A DNA stretch of 5,953 nt from Candidatus Levyibacteriota bacterium (GTDB lineage Bacteria > Patescibacteriota > Microgenomatia > Levybacterales > UBA12049). Positions 5,600 through 5,953 of this stretch are shown one piece after another (position 1 is the stretch's first letter; each line of letters opens with the position of its first letter). The stretch is from assembly GCA_023245475.1 (NCBI GenBank), contig JAHFKF010000080.1, positions 1-5,953 of the forward strand, written 5' to 3'. The notes below the pieces were generated by a model. It worked only from the letters and a program-made list of their open reading frames with translations. It did not search any database and was not told the origin of the DNA. The translations under genes were made by a program, and so were the position numbers.

Positions 5600-5953
5600 A
5601 TGAAAAAAATCTTTATCTTTGTACTCTTGGGACTCATAACAATTGGCTCAACAAGTCCTGTCTTTGCGCAGGAAAAAAAGACACACACCGTTCTCCCCCA
5701 AACAGAAACGTTTGAAGGTGATTACTTTGCTGGGGACGATACCGTGACAATGTTGGGAACGATCAATGGTGACGCATACGTCGCTGGAGGAACGGTGACA
5801 ATTGACGGAACCGTCAACGGAGATGTCATTGCCGCTGGAGGAACGGTTATTATCAAAGGACATGTACAAAATGTCCGAGTCATGGGCGGACAAGTCATCA
5901 TTCATGGTATTGTCGATCGGAATATTACAGCGTTTGGTGGAAATGTCACGCTC
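5600..5953 (+). CDS. Secreted polymer-forming (bactofilin-like) repeat protein, 3' end cut by window edge
   Basis: 118 residues are visible and no stop is reached. A classic signal peptide (MKKIFIFVLLGLITIG) ends at VFA-QE, with cleavage predicted after A23. From residue 40 the chain is built of roughly 17-residue units: GDYFAGDDTVTMLGTIN (40-56), GDAYVAGGTVTIDGTVN (57-73), GDVIAAGGTVIIKGHVQ (74-90), then less regular ones with GG at 96-97 and 113-114. This pattern of glycine turns between short beta strands is that of bactofilin/polymer-forming beta-helices. Classical bactofilins are cytoplasmic; the signal peptide places this one outside. Related predicted proteins often carry C-terminal membrane helices, which would lie beyond the edge. 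A structural or envelope role is inferred. The ATG at 5600 is favoured over ATG 5594, which is in frame two codons upstream, because MKKIF is a typical signal-peptide start. Confidence 0.82.
   Translation, partial: MKKIFIFVLLGLITIGSTSPVFAQEKKTHTVLPQTETFEGDYFAGDDTVTMLGTINGDAYVAGGTVTIDGTVNGDVIAAGGTVIIKGHVQNVRVMGGQVIIHGIVDRNITAFGGNVTL
5710..5938 (+). repeat. In-frame tandem repeats of about 51 bp coding for beta-helix rungs
   Basis: Successive 17-codon units lie within the bactofilin-like gene. An identical 15-base string, CGCTGGAGGAACGGT, occurs at 5782-5796 and again at 5833-5847, exactly 51 bases apart. Other units are diverged at DNA level but keep the GG turn in the protein. The near-identity of two neighbouring units suggests fairly recent unit duplication or conversion; constraint on the GG turn explains the rest. 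Confidence 0.7.

Noticed and set aside
5648..5905. Minus-strand open frame opposite the bactofilin-like gene
   Set aside because: The plus-strand frame has a signal peptide and regular repeats; the antisense frame is a by-product of the repeat.
1..5953. Genetic code with TGA read as glycine (Gracilibacteria/Absconditabacteria)
   Set aside because: None of the six complete genes ends in TGA, but none contains an in-frame TGA either and glycines are all GGN, so the standard code explains everything.

Overview
The window is a gene-dense piece of a bacterial chromosome with eight protein-coding genes: six complete and one cut by each window edge. No rRNA, tRNA, CRISPR array, insertion sequence or phage gene was seen. 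The standard stop codons TAA and TAG end all six complete genes, and glycine is written with GGN throughout. Small genome-style packing, the lack of Shine-Dalgarno sequences, and the gene mix (bactofilin-like exported protein, DUF1361, NlpE/DUF333 envelope protein, AdoK plus a short adenosylhomocysteinase) suggest a member of the Patescibacteria/CPR or a similar streamlined lineage. That assignment is an inference; nothing in the window proves it.

Layout, left to right. (1) trhO (-), the rhodanese-type tRNA U34 hydroxylase, runs off the left edge. (2) An 82-bp divergent spacer with two back-to-back promoters separates it from a two-gene plus-strand unit: a membrane-anchored NlpE-N + DUF333 + DUF333 fusion, then a membrane-anchored 173-residue orphan. 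(3) These converge, with 8 bp between stops, on the minus-strand adoK-ahcY operon. (4) A 63-bp divergent spacer with overlapping promoters leads to a DUF1361 membrane protein (+). (5) Its stop codon overlaps that of a 153-residue soluble orphan (-). (6) A 49-bp divergent spacer leads to a secreted repeat protein of the polymer-forming/bactofilin type (+), cut by the right edge.

Functional logic. AhcY splits S-adenosylhomocysteine into adenosine and homocysteine. AdoK phosphorylates the adenosine to AMP and so pulls the reversible hydrolysis forward; the two are co-transcribed with 4 bp between them. TrhO modifies wobble uridines. The remaining genes are mostly envelope proteins (membrane-anchored or exported) of unknown or loosely defined role.

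The most striking pattern lies outside the coding regions: all three minus-strand promoters read TATAAT, exactly six bases, then ATG. This places the predicted transcription start on the A of the start codon, so these mRNAs should be leaderless. The plus-strand genes have short predicted leaders (about 3 to 9 nt). I found no clear new multi-gene system; the unusual items are the leaderless promoters, the NlpE-DUF333 fusion with its orphan partner, and the tightly packed alternating layout.
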